This document shows, piece after piece, positions 61,228 to 64,000 of a stretch of DNA of 64,000 nt. The notes under the pieces are model-generated. The model ran no database searches. It had not been told where the DNA came from and was given only the letters and a program-made list of their open reading frames with translations. Both the position numbers and the translations under genes were made by a program. Origin of the DNA: an uncultured Lachnospiraceae bacterium (lineage in GTDB: Bacteria > Bacillota > Clostridia > Lachnospirales > Lachnospiraceae); NCBI GenBank assembly GCA_947648875.1, contig CANSPM010000001.1, forward strand, positions 98,987-162,986. Reading direction: 5' to 3'. How positions within the stretch are numbered: position 1 is the stretch's first letter; each line of letters opens with the position of its first letter.

Positions 61228-61881
61228 ATGAACCAAAGAAACTACCAGCGGGAACTGGACAAAATGCTGGAGAAATTGCCAAAGGGGGAGAAGCGTCTGT
61301 TTTTACACAGCTGCTGCGCCCCCTGTAGCAGCTATGTGCTGGAATATCTGAGCGCTTATTTTCGGATCACTGTATTCTATTATAATCCCAACATTTCTTT
61401 TGAAGAGGAGTACCGTCACCGGCTGGCGGAGCAGAAACACCTGATTGCCTGTTTGAATCGGGAAGGCGGAAGGTATCCCGTCCGGGTGGTGGAAGGAGAA
61501 TACGCGCCGGAACGATTTTTTGACGTCTCAAAAGGACTGGAGCAATGTCCGGAGGGAGGGGAGCGCTGTGAGGGTTGTTTCCGGCTGCGGCTGGAGGAGA
61601 CCGTCCGGCAGGCCGTCGCGGCGGGAGCGGATTATTTTGCCACCACGCTGTCCATCAGTCCCCTGAAAAACGCGCCGCTTCTGAACCGCATCGGGGAGGA
61701 ACTGGCAGTTACATACGGCGTGCCATGGCTGCCATCCGATTTTAAAAAGAAAAACGGATACAAGCGGTCGGTGGAGTTGTCCGCCAGATATGAACTGTAT
61801 CGGCAGGACTACTGTGGCTGCGTCTATTCCCGGCGGGAGCGGGAGGACAGAAATGGGAAGGAGAGAGCGCCTTTTACATAG
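61228..61881 (+). CDS. queH: Epoxyqueuosine reductase QueH
   Basis: A protein of 217 residues that reduces epoxyqueuosine in tRNA to queuosine with an iron-sulfur cluster. Cysteine motifs HSCCAPCSSYVLEY, CEGCFRLRL and DYCGCVYS, typical for the QueH (DUF208) family, are intact. ATG 61228 lies eight bases after the sod stop codon, and a weak AGGAGG-like GTCAGGAGG precedes it. Other queuosine genes are not in the window. Confidence 0.93.
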   Translation: MNQRNYQRELDKMLEKLPKGEKRLFLHSCCAPCSSYVLEYLSAYFRITVFYYNPNISFEEEYRHRLAEQKHLIACLNREGGRYPVRVVEGEYAPERFFDVSKGLEQCPEGGERCEGCFRLRLEETVRQAVAAGADYFATTLSISPLKNAPLLNRIGEELAVTYGVPWLPSDFKKKNGYKRSVELSARYELYRQDYCGCVYSRREREDRNGKERAPFT

Positions 61882-61939
61882 ACAGGAGTGCTTTACAGGA
61901 ACAATTCTATGAAAATTTTGCAGTTCGCGAAAAATTGTG

Positions 61940-61968
61940 TTGCCAGATAAGGGGAAAAGGGCTATAAT
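61940..61968 (+). promoter_or_regulatory. Promoter of argS
   Basis: -35 TTGCCA (61940-61945), 17-bp spacer, -10 TATAAT (61963-61968). Confidence 0.75.
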
Positions 61969-61998
61969 GAGCGCATACTTTTGGCAAGGAGCACGCGT

Positions 61999-63789
61999 AT
62001 GAAAAAATTATTGGACATGATTTCTGAGGAGATGCAGGCGGCTTTTGAGGAGGCCGGATATGGGGAGAAGGAGGCGGGGAGCCAGCTGGGGCGGGTAACT
62101 CTGTCCAATCGCCCGGACCTGTGTGAATATCAGTGCAATGGGGCTATGGCCGGGGCAAAGAAGTTCAGGAAGGCCCCTCTTGTAATTGCGGGTGAGGTGG
62201 CCGAGAAATTGCGGAGCAGCCGGGTATTTTCCCAGGCGGAGGCAGTGGCGCCCGGTTTCCTTAATCTGAAACTTTCGGATCTGTTTTTGAGAGACTATCT
62301 ACAGGGTATGCGGCAGGCGGAGAAATTTGGCCTGGACGAGCCGGCAAAGCCCCAAAAGATTGTCATTGATTACGGTGGGGCCAATGTGGCAAAGCCCCTG
62401 CATGTGGGACATCTGCGTTCTGCGGTCATCGGAGAAAGCATCAAGCGGATCTGTCGGTATGTCGGACATGAGGTCATTGGTGACGCCCATCTGGGAGACT
62501 GGGGCTTGCAGATGGGCCTGGTAATTATGGGTCTTAAGGAGCGCCGGCCCGATTTGGTATATTTTGATGAAAGCTATGAGGGGGAGTACCCCCTGGAGGC
62601 TCCCTGTACCATATCGGAACTGGAGGAAATCTATCCGGTGTCCAGCTTAAAATCCAAGGAAGACCCTGCGTATAAGGCGCAGGCTATGGAGGCCACATAC
62701 AAATTGCAGAGTGGCGTACGGGGGTATCGTGCCCTTTGGCAGCATATGATGAATGTGTCTGTGACAGATTTAAAAAAGGTCTACAGCAGCTTAAATGTGG
62801 AATTTGATCTGTGGAAAGGGGAGAGTGATGTTCGGGATTTGATTCCGGAGATGGTACAGTATATGAAGGACGGAGGCTATGCCTATATCAGCGAAGGAGC
62901 CCTGGTGGTGGACGTGAAGGAGGAGACAGACACCAAGGAAGTGCCTCCCTGTATGATCCTGAAATCCGATGGGGCGGCTCTGTACAACACTTCGGATCTG
63001 GCTACGATCCTGGAGCGTATGCGTCTGTACCACCCGGATCAGATTATCTATCTGACGGACAAGCGTCAGGACCTGTATTTTGACCAGATATTCCGCTGTG
63101 CCCGCAAGACAAAGCTGGTGGAGCCTGAGACACGGTTAAAGTGGATCGGATTTGGTACCGTAAACGGAAGCGACGGGAAGCCCTTCAAGACCAGGGACGG
63201 CGGTGTTATGCGCCTGGAGATCCTGATTCAGGAGACCAGAGACGAGATGTTGCGGAAAATCAGAGAAGGACGGGAGATGAGTGAAGAGGAGGCAAGAGAT
63301 GTGGCCGACATGGTGGCGATTTCGGCTCTGCTCTACGGCGATCTGTCCAACCAGGCCTCTAAGGATTATATCTTTGACCTGGACCGTTTTACTTCCTTTG
63401 AGGGGGACACGGGCCCTTATATTCTCTATACCATTGTGCGGATTAAGTCCATCCTGACCAAGTATGTGGAGCAGGGGGGCAGTCTGGACGACAAAGAGAG
63501 TTTGGAATTGCTATCGGCCTCCAGCCTTGCCCAGAAACAGCTGATGATGCAGTTGGCGGGCTTCAATGCCATGATGGAAAGCGCCAGTGAGGAAACCGCG
63601 CCTCACAAGGTGTGTGGCTTTATCTACGATCTGGCCAATGCCTTTAACCGCTTTTACCACGAGACAAAGATTCTGGCGGAGGAGAACGAGGCCCGGAAGA
63701 AGAGCCTGATCGCGCTTCTGCTTTTGACCAGAGATGTGTTGGAAACCTGCATTCAGGTATTGGGTTTTGAAGCGCCGGAGAAAATGTAG
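61999..63789 (+). CDS. argS: Arginyl-tRNA synthetase
   Basis: A protein of 596 residues from ATG 61999 (AAGGAG eight bases upstream; a TTG at 61981 is too near the transcript start). The N-terminal additional domain, HIGH-type signature H135-V-G-H138 within KPLHVGHLRSAVIGE, and a C-terminal anticodon-binding DALR domain are visible. It charges tRNA-Arg. The KMSKS region is degenerate (GKPFKTRDG), as in many class I ArgRS of this type. Own promoter; terminates at a hairpin. Confidence 0.95.
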   Translation: MKKLLDMISEEMQAAFEEAGYGEKEAGSQLGRVTLSNRPDLCEYQCNGAMAGAKKFRKAPLVIAGEVAEKLRSSRVFSQAEAVAPGFLNLKLSDLFLRDYLQGMRQAEKFGLDEPAKPQKIVIDYGGANVAKPLHVGHLRSAVIGESIKRICRYVGHEVIGDAHLGDWGLQMGLVIMGLKERRPDLVYFDESYEGEYPLEAPCTISELEEIYPVSSLKSKEDPAYKAQAMEATYKLQSGVRGYRALWQHMMNVSVTDLKKVYSSLNVEFDLWKGESDVRDLIPEMVQYMKDGGYAYISEGALVVDVKEETDTKEVPPCMILKSDGAALYNTSDLATILERMRLYHPDQIIYLTDKRQDLYFDQIFRCARKTKLVEPETRLKWIGFGTVNGSDGKPFKTRDGGVMRLEILIQETRDEMLRKIREGREMSEEEARDVADMVAISALLYGDLSNQASKDYIFDLDRFTSFEGDTGPYILYTIVRIKSILTKYVEQGGSLDDKESLELLSASSLAQKQLMMQLAGFNAMMESASEETAPHKVCGFIYDLANAFNRFYHETKILAEENEARKKSLIALLLLTRDVLETCIQVLGFEAPEKM

Positions 63790-63819
63790 GCCGGTTTGCC
63801 AGATTGCGGAAAGAAGATC

Positions 63820-63843
63820 CAGGCAGGGGATCTGCCCTGCCTG
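63820..63843 (+). terminator. Hairpin after argS
   Basis: A perfect 9-bp stem CAGGCAGGG / CCCTGCCTG; no long T tract. Confidence 0.65.
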
Positions 63844-63889
63844 GGGAATAGGGTAATACGATAAATTAGGATTTTTTTGTAAAAAATAG

Positions 63890-63918
63890 TTGACAGAATC
63901 GTCCAAACATAGTATACT
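63890..63918 (+). promoter_or_regulatory. Promoter of the tRNA-Val gene
   Basis: Consensus -35 TTGACA (63890-63895), 17-bp spacer, -10 TATACT (63913-63918). Confidence 0.85.
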
Positions 63919-63948
63919 AAACAAGTCGGTTGCAAGACAAGAACACAA

Positions 63949-64000
63949 GGAATCTTAGCTCAGCTGGGAGAGCATCTGCCTTACAAGCAGAGGGTCATAG
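63949..64000 (+). tRNA. tRNA-Val (anticodon TAC), 3' end beyond the window
   Basis: The visible part has acceptor 5' strand GGAATCT, D arm GCTC/GAGC and anticodon arm TCTGC-CTTACAA-GCAGA with anticodon TAC. The T arm and acceptor 3' strand lie past the right edge. Possibly the first of a tRNA cluster. Confidence 0.9.

Overview
The window is a gene-dense, moderately GC-rich stretch of chromosome from an endospore-forming member of the Clostridia, most probably a Lachnospiraceae. Supporting evidence is an alpha/beta-type small acid-soluble spore protein, a CIRCE operator before an Hsp20 gene, a long single-chain PurL, YitT, YwlG and DUF6142-type proteins, strong AGGAGG ribosome binding sites and heavy use of tandem regulator/ABC exporter cassettes. 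No insertion sequence, prophage, CRISPR array or rRNA operon was seen. The species cannot be named from this sequence alone.

Layout. 1-2 kb: the end of an AraC-type regulator, an Hpt phosphotransfer protein and a receiver-HD-GYP protein (c-di-GMP turnover). 2-8.5 kb: a MoxR ATPase / DUF58 / transglutaminase operon followed by a membrane-anchored D-Ala-D-Ala carboxypeptidase carrying a 15-residue repeat linker. 8.7-16 kb: YitT, a Cys-rich protein, an aldo/keto reductase, Hsp20, a SEC-C protein, a transaldolase-like aldolase, a spore SASP, pyrE and small membrane proteins. 16-22 kb: an M29 aminopeptidase and the purine cluster purE-purM-purN-purD. 22-29 kb: a zinc-ribbon protein, an SH3b envelope protein, then GntR-clpC-radA and an antisense tRNA-Trp. 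29-37 kb: a large cyclic-nucleotide-domain protein divergent from a MarR-type regulator and a two-subunit ABC exporter. 37-44 kb: a TetR regulator, a tandem pair of aspartoacylase-like proteins and purL. 44-48 kb: a ROK sugar kinase, an ECF sigma/anti-sigma pair and an AT-rich CPBP protease gene. 48-52 kb: carB with a structured leader and a NUDIX hydrolase. 52-64 kb: a DUF1266 protein, a solute-binding lipoprotein, YwlG, a WYL regulator, a two-component system, superoxide dismutase, QueH, ArgS and the start of a tRNA-Val.

Nucleotide biosynthesis recurs (purE/M/N/D, purL, pyrE, carB) but is split into separate transcription units. The most unusual observations are: (i) five copies of a 30-bp palindromic unit directly downstream of the promoter of the MarR/ABC-exporter operon; (ii) a tandem pair of equal-length aspartoacylase-like proteins in which the second lacks the zinc ligands and catalytic glutamate of the first; (iii) a small ORF that ends in a terminator-like hairpin in the carB leader, followed by a 43-bp palindromic repeat that recurs upstream of an ECF sigma gene; (iv) a GntR regulator in the place where Firmicutes usually carry ctsR-mcsA-mcsB in front of clpC; and (v) several proteins without an obvious function, including a 153-aa protein with a duplicated four-cysteine motif and a 759-aa cyclic-nucleotide-domain protein without a DNA-binding domain. 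All functional calls are from reading sequence motifs; no database search was possible.
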